Positions 7,971-17,400 of a stretch of 41,951 nucleotides of DNA are shown in pieces. Position numbers and translations under genes: made by a program. How positions within the stretch are numbered: position 1 is the first letter of the stretch; every line of letters begins with the position of its first letter. The stretch lies in the NCBI GenBank assembly GCA_000961845.1, contig LADZ01000037.1, forward strand, positions 1 through 41,951, written 5' to 3'. Source of the stretch: Flavobacteriales bacterium BRH_c54 (GTDB taxonomy: Bacteria > Bacteroidota > Bacteroidia > Flavobacteriales_E > Vicingaceae). The notes below the pieces were generated by a model that did not search any database, had not been told where the DNA came from, and saw only the letters and a program-made list of their open reading frames with translations.

Positions 7971-9239
7971 ATGGACATACTAATCAAATCGGCAGTAATC
8001 GTTGACAACAACTCAAATTTGAATGGGCAAAAAATGGACATTCTTATTGAAAAAGGAATTATCGTTAAAATAGCTAAATCCATTAAAAATTCAGGGAACT
8101 ACAAGGAAATTTCCTATCCTGATTTGCACGTTTCTATTGGTTGGTTCGATTTTAGAGCTAACTTTTGCGACCCGGGAAATGAACACAAAGAAGATTTTAC
8201 CAGCGGATTAAAAGCTGCTGCTTTAGGTGGCTTTACAGGTGTTGTTGCCATGCCCGATACTTATCCAACTATCGATAGCAAATCCGGAATTGAGTATGTA
8301 ATTAACAAAACCGCCAATGCTATTGTAAATGTTTATCCTGCCGGATGTTTGTCTGAAAAAGCAGAAGGAAAAGAAATTGCCGAAATGTACGACATGCATA
8401 ATGCCGGTGCAATAGTTTTTACCGACAATAAAAAAAGCATAGAAAATCCAAGTTTGCTTACCCGAGCCATGCTCTACACCAAATCATTCAACGGGTTAAT
8501 AATGGAATTTCCTAACGAAAAAAATATTTTTAACAACGGACAAATAAACGAAGGAGTGGTAAGCACTCGACTGGGAATGAAAGGCATTCCGTCTTTAGCC
8601 GAAGAGCTGCAAGTGGCAAGAGCCATTTATTTAGCTGAATATTGCGATGCAGCGATTCACTTAACCAATATTTCTGCAAAAAAATCAGTAGAACTGATAA
8701 AACAAGCTAAGGCTAAAGGATTAAAAGTTACTGCCGATGTAAATTCTTACCACTTACTGCTAGACGAAACAGCTTTGGAAACTTTTGACAGCAACTACAA
8801 AGTGTTGCCTCCACTAAGAACCAAAGACGATCAAAAAGAATTGATTAAAGGACTGAAAGAAGGAACGATAGACATTATTTGCTCCGACCACACTCCCGAA
8901 AATATTGAAAACAAAAAATGTGAATTCGACCACGCAGCTTTTGGCATCATTAACTTACAGACTTCTTTTGCGGTTGCTCATACCGCCATTAAAAACAAAT
9001 TGCCCTTAGCCCATTTTATTGAGAAAATAACCGTTGCACCACGCCAATTACTGCACCTAAGCGTTCCTAAAATAAAAGAAAAAACAGCAGCCAACCTTAC
9101 CTTATTTAGCCCCAACAGCGAAACTAAACTTGCCATTAGCGATATAGTTTCTAAATCTAAAAACTCACCATTTATCGGTAAAAAATTAAACGGTAAAGTA
9201 TATGGAGTAATTAATAAAAATAAGGTGTTGGTGGGGTAA
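7971..9239 (+). CDS. Dihydroorotase-family protein, probably non-catalytic (PyrC'/PyrX-like)
   Basis: The 422-residue amidohydrolase aligns throughout with class I dihydroorotases (GFTGVVAMPDTYPTIDSKSGIEY, VFTDNK, SDHTPEN). The metal site is degenerate. The usual DxHxH is Asp60-Phe-Arg62-Ala-Asn64; the histidine of the HxED strand is replaced around Glu179-Phe180; the HxS histidine is Asn233. Only the acidic ligands, Asp152 and Asp306, remain. With all four histidines gone, hydrolysis of dihydroorotate is unlikely. Inactive dihydroorotases are known as structural partners of aspartate transcarbamoylase in some bacteria, and that is one possible role; pyrB is not in the window. A catalytic PyrC should exist elsewhere in the genome. 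Automated annotation will probably call this gene dihydroorotase. Confidence 0.85.
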   Translation: MDILIKSAVIVDNNSNLNGQKMDILIEKGIIVKIAKSIKNSGNYKEISYPDLHVSIGWFDFRANFCDPGNEHKEDFTSGLKAAALGGFTGVVAMPDTYPTIDSKSGIEYVINKTANAIVNVYPAGCLSEKAEGKEIAEMYDMHNAGAIVFTDNKKSIENPSLLTRAMLYTKSFNGLIMEFPNEKNIFNNGQINEGVVSTRLGMKGIPSLAEELQVARAIYLAEYCDAAIHLTNISAKKSVELIKQAKAKGLKVTADVNSYHLLLDETALETFDSNYKVLPPLRTKDDQKELIKGLKEGTIDIICSDHTPENIENKKCEFDHAAFGIINLQTSFAVAHTAIKNKLPLAHFIEKITVAPRQLLHLSVPKIKEKTAANLTLFSPNSETKLAISDIVSKSKNSPFIGKKLNGKVYGVINKNKVLVG

Positions 9240-9256
9240 AGAATTAGTTATTTTTA

Positions 9257-11038
9257 TTAAAAATATTTTTTATAAATATCTTCTCCCATTTTTCTATATT
9301 GACTAGATTTATATTGTTTAAAATTAAATTTATTAATGTTATTTAATTTCGAACTGTAATTCTTTGTCGTTGAAACTTTATTGTTTTCAATTAATAGTCT
9401 CAGTACGTTCAACATCCCATTAACAAAGGTTACTGTCAATAGACCTTTAGGATTACTTGGACTATATGTTTCCCATTGTTCTTTATCAAGGTTCATTTTT
9501 AGTGCAATTAATAAATCTCTAATTTTTTCTATGGAGAAGCTTATATATTCGTCAAGTAATTCAAACTCTTTATTGTCTTTTTGCTTTAATTTCTGCTTAT
9601 CAGAATGATTCCAAACCACATACATACTATCCTTTGCTTTTACATCTTCAATTTTCACCAAAGGCTTTAAACCAAAACTAACAATCGAAGCAGTTTTTAT
9701 TTTACCCTTTTCATACCAATATTGCTCAATCATATTTCCGAGTGGTCCGCTTTTATTCAAGCCTAATAATATTCTTTTTCCAATTGCAACAGTAGAAAAT
9801 GGGCTAATCATTAGTTCAATTTCTTGTCGAATTTGTGATGGAACATTTTTCTGATTTGAATTAATTTCTAAAAAAAGATTTGCCTCAAATTTTAGCCTTT
9901 GACTTTCTGTTTCATTTTCAGGGAATAATATTCCTGTAACAAGCAAATTTTGAACTTTTCTTAGTTCTGCAATTTTCTTTTCAAATTGATCATCCCCTTC
10001 GTGATAAGCATATGTTCTATGCTGACCATCTATTAAACCAATAATATTACAAGAATCATCAATTTCAATTCTTGTCGGAGATATTTCTGTTGAGTTGGCT
10101 CCTGTGAACTGACCATTTTTATCTATGTTTAAATGATTATCATTCTTATCATAAAGCTTAATTTTACTAATTGAAATTGTTGCAATTAAATTATTAATAA
10201 AAACTCTATGTTTTTCAGATAAATACTTTCTCATGCTTGAAATTTTGCTGGTTTCAAGCATACGTTGATAATGACCAACATTTTCAATATCTCGCCATCC
10301 ATTTTGTCGCAAAACATAAGATCTTCTCAGAAGAGATTCTGCATCAATATAAAAAGAAACAATTTTATAACCTTCATCAAATTTACTTTTTTCTTCAGGT
10401 AAAATATTGCCTTTAAAAGTTTGTGGTGTTCTAGAAGATGAACTTTTAATATTTAGACCAAACTCTTCAAATGGAATTTCAATAAAATCCATAAATTCAT
10501 ACTTGCTGGATTTTTTTATTGCTTTAGTTAGGCTTTTAAAGTATTGAACAATGTGGTAATCAAAAAATATTACTTTTTCTACTGCATTTTTATGTTCTTC
10601 CGAAATAGTTTTTTTAGAACAATATAGAATTTGTAATCTTAATTCATTTTTTGAATATTTCCCCTCAATATTTTCCTCGTGGTATTTTTTAAAACTTTTT
10701 AGTTTTTCTTCTTCCAATAAAAAATCTATAAATTTTCGCTTGTCAAAATTGACTTTATCATAAAATATTTTCTTCGCAAACAAATGATCTTTCGGATCGC
10801 CAATAGTGTACTCTACTAGTAAAATGACATTTTCACTTATGAAAACATCATCCATTTCTGTTTTTCGATTATCATATTCAAAATGCTTTCCATCTATATA
10901 TGGCAATCTTTGGAATCCAATATTCTTTAGAATAGTTGAGATTTCATTTCTTTGATCTCTTTTTTCTTTTCTTAAGGCTTTTTCTTGCAGAGAAAGTTTC
11001 TTTTTAGTTGTCTTTTTTTTAGATGCTTTTTTTGCCAT
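9257..11038 (-). CDS. DGQHR-domain (DndB-like) protein with a PD-(D/E)XK-like N-terminal region
   Basis: The 593-residue protein begins with a lysine-rich tail (MAKKASKKKTTKKK). Residues about 33-110 resemble a PD-(D/E)XK nuclease core: a helix, Glu61-x-Asp63-Asp64, then a hydrophobic strand ending Val-Glu76-Tyr-Thr (ENVILLVEYT), where the usual ExK lysine is Thr78. The C-terminal ~400 residues are a DGQHR domain: LIDGQHRTYAYHEG with the motif at 337-341, and FLEINSNQKNVP at about 389-400. DGQHR proteins include DndB, the DNA-binding regulator of phosphorothioation systems, and the motif resembles the nucleotide-binding loop of the ParB/sulfiredoxin fold. The methyltransferase gene lies nine bases upstream on the same strand, so the two form an operon. 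The gene ends 17 bases from the convergent dihydroorotase-like gene. A modification-linked sensing or restriction role is inferred. Confidence 0.8.
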   Translation of the reverse strand: MAKKASKKKTTKKKLSLQEKALRKEKRDQRNEISTILKNIGFQRLPYIDGKHFEYDNRKTEMDDVFISENVILLVEYTIGDPKDHLFAKKIFYDKVNFDKRKFIDFLLEEEKLKSFKKYHEENIEGKYSKNELRLQILYCSKKTISEEHKNAVEKVIFFDYHIVQYFKSLTKAIKKSSKYEFMDFIEIPFEEFGLNIKSSSSRTPQTFKGNILPEEKSKFDEGYKIVSFYIDAESLLRRSYVLRQNGWRDIENVGHYQRMLETSKISSMRKYLSEKHRVFINNLIATISISKIKLYDKNDNHLNIDKNGQFTGANSTEISPTRIEIDDSCNIIGLIDGQHRTYAYHEGDDQFEKKIAELRKVQNLLVTGILFPENETESQRLKFEANLFLEINSNQKNVPSQIRQEIELMISPFSTVAIGKRILLGLNKSGPLGNMIEQYWYEKGKIKTASIVSFGLKPLVKIEDVKAKDSMYVVWNHSDKQKLKQKDNKEFELLDEYISFSIEKIRDLLIALKMNLDKEQWETYSPSNPKGLLTVTFVNGMLNVLRLLIENNKVSTTKNYSSKLNNINKFNFKQYKSSQYRKMGEDIYKKYF

Positions 11039-11047
11039 ACCAAAAAT

Positions 11048-12313
11048 TTATAAGTAATCATTTTCATTTAAATCAACACCAATTTCACTAACAACTCTTA
11101 TTTTCGTAGAATAAAGGTCAGAATTTTTTACAAAAGAATATGTGTTAGTCTTTGTATATCCAAAATGTTTTTTTATACTAAATTTTTTAGAACCTAAAAA
11201 TTTAAATGTTGACTCAATACCAAATTTAGATAACGGAGCTTTATTAGTTAACACTTTTACTTCATCTAAAAAAATAGTCTTATCTATTTTTCCAATAATT
11301 TGATATTCAACGCGAAGTAGTTTATGCTTAAGTTTACTCGTTTCTTTTGGAGTAACAAAAATTTTAAAATTATCAAACTTTGTGTTTCTTTCAATATTAG
11401 TGACCAAAATACGTGCAAATTTTAGAGCTCTTAAATCAAGAATTTGTTTCTCAAAATCTCCTTGATCCTTATTTTGCGAGAATAAATCATACTCTTTTCT
11501 ATATTTTGAAAATGTCTTTTCTAAATATTCTTCGAACATAGAAATATATTTACTATTTAATTCAAATCCAATGTAGTTACGTTTCATATATGCAGATTGT
11601 GATAGAACTGTTCCACTACCTGCAAAAGGATCTAGTATATTATCATTCTCATCCGTGCTTATTTGAATCATTGTCGCAACCATATCTTGAGGTAATGGGC
11701 AGAAATGTCGAATGTATTCTTCACCCCAAGAACCTTGAGTTGGAATAGGATATTCCCATACTTCATCTAAAGCCTTTCCTTTGGGATTATATCTTTCTGG
11801 ATATTTTATCCACCACTTTTTTAATTGAGAAGTGTCATAAACTCTGACATTATCTTTATTTGATTTATAATTTATTGTTTTAGAGAAGAATAGTATATAC
11901 TCAAACTTTCGTTGCATAAAACCATTTGTTGACCAAGGAACTGTTTTGTCCTTTTTCCAAATAATTACATCTTGAAGCAACCAACCAACCTCTTTTAATT
12001 TGTTTGAAAGATCAAAGGGTAATGTGATAACTTGATTATTACGTTTAAACGTATCTATTATTATCCATAAAGTACCATTATCTTCTGTGATTTTAAATAT
12101 ATCTTTAAAAATTGATTGTAGATCATTCAAATAATCATCATAAGTTTGCCCATATCCAACTTGATTATCAGAATCATAATCCTTCATATCATAATAAGGC
12201 GGAGAAGTTATAGTAGTTTGGATTTTTATATCACTAGGAATAGTCTCTAAAATAGTTCTAGAATCTTTATTGTAAATTACATTTAATGAATTCTTTTTTT
12301 TCTTTGATTTCAT
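11048..12313 (-). CDS. Site-specific DNA methyltransferase, beta-class (N4-cytosine or N6-adenine)
   Basis: The 421-residue protein has the permuted beta-class order. Catalytic motif IV comes first (TSPPYYDM, SPPY at 37-40) and the S-adenosylmethionine motif I later (ILDPFAGSGTVLSQ, 227-240), followed by GFELN (249-253). SPPY is typical of N4-cytosine enzymes, but some N6-adenine enzymes carry it, so the base is not certain. The methyltransferase core ends near residue 270. The last ~150 residues are an extension I do not recognise, with several predicted beta strands. The N-terminus is lysine-rich, like that of its partner. It is first gene of a two-gene operon with the DGQHR protein and has its own consensus promoter. 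No separate restriction endonuclease gene is adjacent. Confidence 0.9.
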   Translation of the reverse strand: MKSKKKKNSLNVIYNKDSRTILETIPSDIKIQTTITSPPYYDMKDYDSDNQVGYGQTYDDYLNDLQSIFKDIFKITEDNGTLWIIIDTFKRNNQVITLPFDLSNKLKEVGWLLQDVIIWKKDKTVPWSTNGFMQRKFEYILFFSKTINYKSNKDNVRVYDTSQLKKWWIKYPERYNPKGKALDEVWEYPIPTQGSWGEEYIRHFCPLPQDMVATMIQISTDENDNILDPFAGSGTVLSQSAYMKRNYIGFELNSKYISMFEEYLEKTFSKYRKEYDLFSQNKDQGDFEKQILDLRALKFARILVTNIERNTKFDNFKIFVTPKETSKLKHKLLRVEYQIIGKIDKTIFLDEVKVLTNKAPLSKFGIESTFKFLGSKKFSIKKHFGYTKTNTYSFVKNSDLYSTKIRVVSEIGVDLNENDYL

Positions 12314-12383
12314 TTATTTGAAATACAGTTGTTTTTAAATTTTATCAACTAATTATACTATAAAATAGTGCTTTATTTTTCTC

Positions 12384-12414
12384 CAAACTTACATAACAAT
12401 AACAATTACACAAA
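12384..12414 (-). promoter_or_regulatory. Consensus Bacteroidota promoter of the methyltransferase-DGQHR operon
   Basis: On the minus strand, TTTG (12414-12411) is followed by exactly 19 bases and then TAAGTTTG (12391-12384). This is a full match to the Bacteroidota -33/-7 promoter TTTG-N19-TAnnTTTG. The expected start of transcription is a few bases downstream, leaving a leader of about 65 bases before the ATG at 12313. Confidence 0.65.
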
Positions 12415-12478
12415 ATATATAACCGAATAAATTACAATACTGTTTTGTTATCTAGGTATTTACCGCTACAGAAACAAA

Positions 12479-12495
12479 AAAAACTTTGAGTTTTT
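12479..12495 (-). terminator. Candidate intrinsic terminator after hemJ
   Basis: AAAAACT (12479-12485) and AGTTTTT (12489-12495) form a perfect 7-bp stem with a 3-base loop. Read on the minus strand, the stem runs into a tract of eight T residues. It lies just past the hemJ stop and would insulate the methyltransferase operon. The stem is AT-rich, so it is weak. Confidence 0.45.
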
Positions 12496-12527
12496 ATAAA
12501 CAGAAAATTTTCAATCCACACATCAAC

Positions 12528-13064
12528 CTACTTTTCTCTCATTTTTTTGTAAGCCCTGATGGCTAACATCAGCAAAACGCCAAAAAGCACAATACCTACC
12601 ACCCCCCAAACCCAACTCATGGCTTCTTTGAGGGTAACCAAAAACACAATGGCAAACAAAAAAACGGTAGCTACTTCATTCCAAATGCGCAATTTAAAAG
12701 AGGAGTACTTAATTTTATTCTGTTGCAATTGAACAAATATACGATGACACATAAAATGGTAAACATACAATGCCATTACAAAGGTAAGTTTAACATGCAT
12801 CCACGGTTGCGACAAATAATACCCGAAATTGGTATAGAGCAACCAACCTGCAAAAAAAGCGGTTAATATTGCCGATGGCCAAGTAATGCCATACCATAAG
12901 CGTCTGCTCATGATTTTATATTGTTCTTGCAAAATGGCTTTAGCACTTTCTTCTTTGCTTTCTGCTTCTACATGGTAGATAAACAACCGAACAATGTAAA
13001 ACAACCCGGCAAACCAAGTGACTACAAATATGATGTGTAATGCTTTTATGTATAATGGGTTCAT
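12528..13064 (-). CDS. hemJ: HemJ-like protoporphyrinogen IX oxidase (UPF0093/CopD-family membrane protein)
   Basis: The 178-residue protein is mostly membrane helices (about 5-25, 53-77, 84-107, 127-147 and 151-170). The N-terminus YIKALHIIFVVTWFAGLFYIVRLFIYH matches HemJ, including the conserved histidine at position 9 and the RLFIYH motif, and PWMHVKLTFV fits the third helix. HemJ oxidises protoporphyrinogen IX to protoporphyrin IX at the cytoplasmic membrane in bacteria without HemY or HemG. Many pipelines label these proteins CopD family. The gene stands alone; no other heme gene is in the window. A TACTTTTA sequence just upstream is a near match to a -7 element. Confidence 0.82.
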   Translation of the reverse strand: MNPLYIKALHIIFVVTWFAGLFYIVRLFIYHVEAESKEESAKAILQEQYKIMSRRLWYGITWPSAILTAFFAGWLLYTNFGYYLSQPWMHVKLTFVMALYVYHFMCHRIFVQLQQNKIKYSSFKLRIWNEVATVFLFAIVFLVTLKEAMSWVWGVVGIVLFGVLLMLAIRAYKKMREK

Positions 13065-13090
13065 GGCTGTAAAAGTAATATTTTTTTATG

Positions 13091-13121
13091 AGTTTAAAGG
13101 TTTGATGTTCGAGGTTTGAGG
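13091..13121. repeat. Degenerate TTTGAGG-type heptad repeat, copy 3
   Basis: A short array of the same type as 5711-5748 (gtttaaagg, tttgatg, ttcgagg, tttgagg) lies just upstream of hemJ. Confidence 0.45.
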
Positions 13122-13133
13122 CTGGTATTTAAC

Positions 13134-13189
13134 CGCAAAGAAGCAAAGTTTTTCGCAAAGGTCGCAAAATCTCTGGCAAAGACGCTAAG
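13134..13189. repeat. CGCAAAG heptamer cluster
   Basis: Near-copies of CGCAAAG occur at 13134, 13142 (AGCAAAG), 13154, 13163 (CGCAAAA), 13175 (GGCAAAG) and 13183 (CGCTAAG). No open reading frame covers them. The surrounding 234-base gap between hemJ and the PagL-like gene otherwise holds only the heptad array at 13091-13121. Confidence 0.5.
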
Positions 13190-13298
13190 ACACTATTGAG
13201 TTGGTAGACAGAAGAAGAACAAAAAAAGCAAAAGACTACTTCAACTCCAACACAAAAATCCAACACAATACTTAGTAGTGACGGTAAAGAAAGAGTAC

Positions 13299-14477
13299 TT
13301 AAAAATTATGATTATACCCTATGCTGAACTCTAAAAAATCAGCAATCCCCATATTGGTATTAACATAAACACCTAAAAACAAATTGCTTTTTGGTAGCGT
13401 ATTGGTATTTTTAGCATAGAAATTTAATCCCTTACGGGTAGATAAGATTTGTCTCAGAGTAGAAATTACACCTTTTGAAGGATGGTGATAATTAAAATAG
13501 GGTTTGTATAAGTTAAATTCCAATTCTAAATCTAAACCTACATGTCCCATAAGGAATTCATTATTTACAAATAAAATAAAGTTAGAAGCTTGTAAAGTAG
13601 GATCTCCATTCAATTTTTCACCTCTGTTAGCAGATAAATCATTGTAATAATGCTGATAAAACCGATAGGTAAAACCCACACTCACTTTTGAATGATGATT
13701 AATCGTATATCCATAACCCAACGAGGCAGAATGAACAGGTTGGTTAATGCCTTGTACCGGTCCTTCATTTTCACTTTGTTCATGATAACCTAATCCGTAT
13801 CGGAATTTGACAAAAGACTTTTTAGAACGATTGTAATCATTATTAACTAAAGGTCTTTCTTTTTTAGCGTTTTCATAAAACTGTCCTGAAATTCCTATTA
13901 AAAAAGAATTCATTCCTTTGTTAGGTAAATTAACATGACTGTTAGATTGATGCGCCAATCCCACCCCAAGTTTTAAGGAAAATTTATCTCTCGAAAGAAT
14001 TTCTCTGTTCAACGCAATTCTAAAATCCCAAGTAAAAGGAGCACTAACAATAATGTTTTCAGGATTATTAACAGGATGATAAGTCTTATTAAAATAAGAC
14101 ATTCCCAAGCCTAATTTTAGATGATAGTTGTGTTTAGACTTATTAAAAACGCTAAAATCTATAAACTTTCCTAAACTTACTTGTTGTCCGAAAATTTGAT
14201 TATTGCCAAAATGAGAAAAATTTAAGCTAAAACCAACTTCAGGAAAGTTATAATACCTTTCCCATTTGGTAGTATCTGTTCTGTAGTTTCCTACAGAAAA
14301 TGACACGGTATTTTGCATGGTGTTCTTCGGGAAATTGTCGAAAAAATTGGGAATAATTTTTCCGGCAGCATATTCACCTTCAAAAAAGAGATTTTTTTGA
14401 TCTTCTTTTTCTTGTGAATAAATTGAAGAAACAAATCCAAAAAGAAAAAGAGATATTATTCTAATTTTCCGTGGCAT
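13299..14477 (-). CDS. PagL-like acyloxyacyl hydrolase (lipid A deacylase family), outer-membrane beta-barrel
   Basis: I place the start at the ATG at 14477, because the next residues ([18 protein letters not shown]) form a clean signal peptide ending IYSQ. The longer frame from 14510 adds 11 charged residues in front. The mature part is rich in alternating beta strands and ends in an aromatic residue (SIGYNHNF), as in outer-membrane barrels. The motif [15 protein letters not shown] matches the HxSN...PNxGxN block of Bacteroidota acyloxyacyl hydrolases, with the catalytic His and Ser of PagL. At about 390 residues it is much longer than enterobacterial PagL (about 170) but fits the Bacteroidota form. 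It is expected to remove a fatty acyl chain from lipid A. Its start lies inside the last 22 bases of secA, so it is probably co-transcribed with secA. Confidence 0.7.
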   Translation of the reverse strand: MPRKIRIISLFLFGFVSSIYSQEKEDQKNLFFEGEYAAGKIIPNFFDNFPKNTMQNTVSFSVGNYRTDTTKWERYYNFPEVGFSLNFSHFGNNQIFGQQVSLGKFIDFSVFNKSKHNYHLKLGLGMSYFNKTYHPVNNPENIIVSAPFTWDFRIALNREILSRDKFSLKLGVGLAHQSNSHVNLPNKGMNSFLIGISGQFYENAKKERPLVNNDYNRSKKSFVKFRYGLGYHEQSENEGPVQGINQPVHSASLGYGYTINHHSKVSVGFTYRFYQHYYNDLSANRGEKLNGDPTLQASNFILFVNNEFLMGHVGLDLELEFNLYKPYFNYHHPSKGVISTLRQILSTRKGLNFYAKNTNTLPKSNLFLGVYVNTNMGIADFLEFSIGYNHNF

Positions 14478-17400
14478 TGTTTGTATTTTTTTCCACTTCC
14501 ACACGGACACAAATCATTTCTACCCACTTTTTTCTCTACTCTTACGGGTTGAGCTTTTGGCTTTTCTTGTTGATTTGGTTGTGCCGGATTACCTGCATTA
14601 TCTGGTCGGCTAGTTTCCAATTTATCTAAATCCGATTTTGGTGCCGGAGTAGCTTCTTTTGCTTTAATCTCTCCATCTTTTGATTTAGGTAATCCGCATT
14701 TCATTAAGAAACTACCAATTTCCTTATTCATTTTTAGTAAAATAGATTGGAACAATTTAAAAGCTTCAAATTTGTAAATCAATAAGGGGTCTTTTTGCTC
14801 ATGAACTGCATTCTGAACCGATTGTTTCAAATCATCCATTTCTCTTAAATGCTCTTTCCAGTTATCATCAATAATGGCAAGAATTACACCTTTCTCTATA
14901 GATTTAACCAACTCTTTTCCTTGAGATTCATACGCTTTTTGAAGTGGTGTAGGAACATTTAAGCTTTTTATTCCATCAGTAATCGGAACTAAAATATTCT
15001 CATACGTTGCTCCTTGGTTTTCATAAACATCTTTAATTACCGGAAAAGCTGTTTCTGCTAAGGCTTCAGATTTTCTTAAATAGTGATTGTAAGCTAACTC
15101 ATGAATATCTTCTGTAAGTTCTTCCGGTTTGCTTTCTAAGAACGTTTTTTCATCAACAGGACTCTCAATAGATAAGTATCTGATTAAGTCTAATTGGAAA
15201 TTTTCGAAATCCCTCATTTCCTGATTTTCTTCTACCAAAGCTTCAGCAATATCATAAATCATATTAGAAATTTCAACACCCAATCTTTCGCCAAACAACG
15301 CTTTTCTTCTTTTAGTATAAATCACCTCACGCTGAGCGTTCATAATATCATCATATTCCAGCAATCTTTTTCTAATACCAAAATTGTTTTCTTCTACTTT
15401 CTTTTGAGCTCGTTCAATGGATTTACTTACCATAGAGTGCTGAATTACTTCGCCCTCTTCAATACCCATTCTGTCCATTAGTTTAATGATTCGCTCAGAA
15501 TTGAACAAACGCATTAAATTATCTTCCAATGAAACAAAAAACTGAGAAGAACCCGGGTCTCCTTGTCGTCCCGCTCTACCTCTAAGCTGTCTGTCAACCC
15601 TTCTAGAGTCGTGTCTTTCTGTACCAACAATAGCTAAACCACCAACTTCTTTAACACCTTCGCCCAATTTAATATCAGTACCTCTACCAGCCATATTGGT
15701 GGCAATAGTTACTGCTCCTGGCTTTCCTGCCTCTGCTACAATTTCTGCTTCACGCTGATGTAATTTTGCATTTAATACATTATGTTTAATGCCTTTCATT
15801 TTAAGCATTCTACCTAACAATTCAGAAATTTCAACAGAAGTTGTTCCTACCAAAACAGGTCTTTTTGCTTCTACCAAAGCCACTATTTCATCAATAATGG
15901 CATTGTATTTTTCTCTGGTAGTTTTATAAACTAAATCTTCTTTGTCTTTTCGTTGTATAGGTCTGTTGGTTGGAATTACAACAACATCTAACTTATAAAT
16001 ATCCCAAAATTCTTGAGATTCTGTTTCGGCAGTACCCGTCATACCCGAAAGTTTGTGGTACATTCTAAAATAATTTTGAAGCGTAACCGTAGCATACGTT
16101 TGTGTTGCCGCTTCAATTTTTACATTTTCTTTTGCCTCTATCGCTTGGTGAAGACCGTCAGAATAACGTCTTCCATCCATAATACGACCTGTTTGCTCAT
16201 CAACAATTTTTACTTTGTTGTCCATCACCACATATTCCACATCATTCTCGAACATGGCATACGCTTTTAATAACTGGTTGATGGTATGAATTCTTTCTGC
16301 TTTTATAGAGTAATCTTGAATTACTTTATCTTTTTCAGCAAGTTTTTCTTTTTCGTTGCTAACCGATTTTTCCAACTTAGCTACTTCAGAACCAATGTCC
16401 GGTAAAATAAAGAAATTAGGGTCATCACCTGTTCCGGTAATTAAATCAATCCCTTTATCAGTAAGTTCTACAGAATTAGATTTTTCATCAATAATAAAAA
16501 ACAATTCAGCATCAGCTTTATGCATTTCCTTGTTTTGGTCTTGCATATAAAAATTTTCTGTTTTTTGTAGGATAGCTTTTATTCCATGCTCACTTAAAAA
16601 CTTAATTAACGCTTTGTTTTTTGGTAAGCCTCTGTGAGCTCTAAGCAACGCTAAGCCACCTTCTTCTAAAGCTTCTTTGCTTAATTTTTCATTATTGATA
16701 GCAGGAGCAAGTAGTTTTTTGGCTTGAGTTAAAGCTGTGTTAACAAATGCTTTTTGTGCAGCCATCAACTTTTCTACTCTTGGTTTCAATTCATAAAATT
16801 CATGCTTGTCGCCTTTTGGCGTTGGACCGGAAATAATTAATGGCGTTCTTGCATCATCAATTAATACAGAATCTACCTCATCCACAATAGCATAATGATG
16901 TTTTCTCTGTACTAAATCTTCCGGAGAACGAGCCATGTTATCTCTAAGGTAATCAAAACCGAACTCATTATTTGTTCCGTAAGTAATGTCTGCCAAATAG
17001 GCTTTTCTTCTTTCTGGAGAATTGGGCTGGTGCTTGTCAATACAATCAACCGTTAACCCATGGAACTCAAACAAAGGAGCCATCCACTCGCTATCTCTTT
17101 TTGCCAAGTAATCGTTAACAGTTACTAAATGGACACCTCTTCCTGCTAATGCATTTAAGTAAACAGGCAATGTTCCTACCAAGGTTTTCCCCTCACCTGT
17201 CATCATTTCAGCAATTTTTCCCTGATGCAATACAGAACCCCCAATCAACTGAACATCATAATGTACCATGTCCCAAACAATTTCGGAACCGGCAGCTAAC
17301 CAGGAGTTGTAATAAGTAGCTTTGTCACCATTAATTTCTACATTATCTTTAATGGCAGCAATATCTCTGTCCATTTGAGAAGCAGTAACTTCTATGGTTT

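Noticed and set aside
9257-12313. A complete Dnd phosphorothioation system
   Set aside because: Only a DndB-like DGQHR protein is present. No DndA, DndC, DndD or DndE and no DndFGH genes are nearby, and the partner is a methyltransferase.
9240-12527. The methyltransferase cassette as a classic integrative element
   Set aside because: I find no integrase, transposase, tRNA attachment site or clear direct repeats at its edges. Its accessory nature rests on gene content alone.
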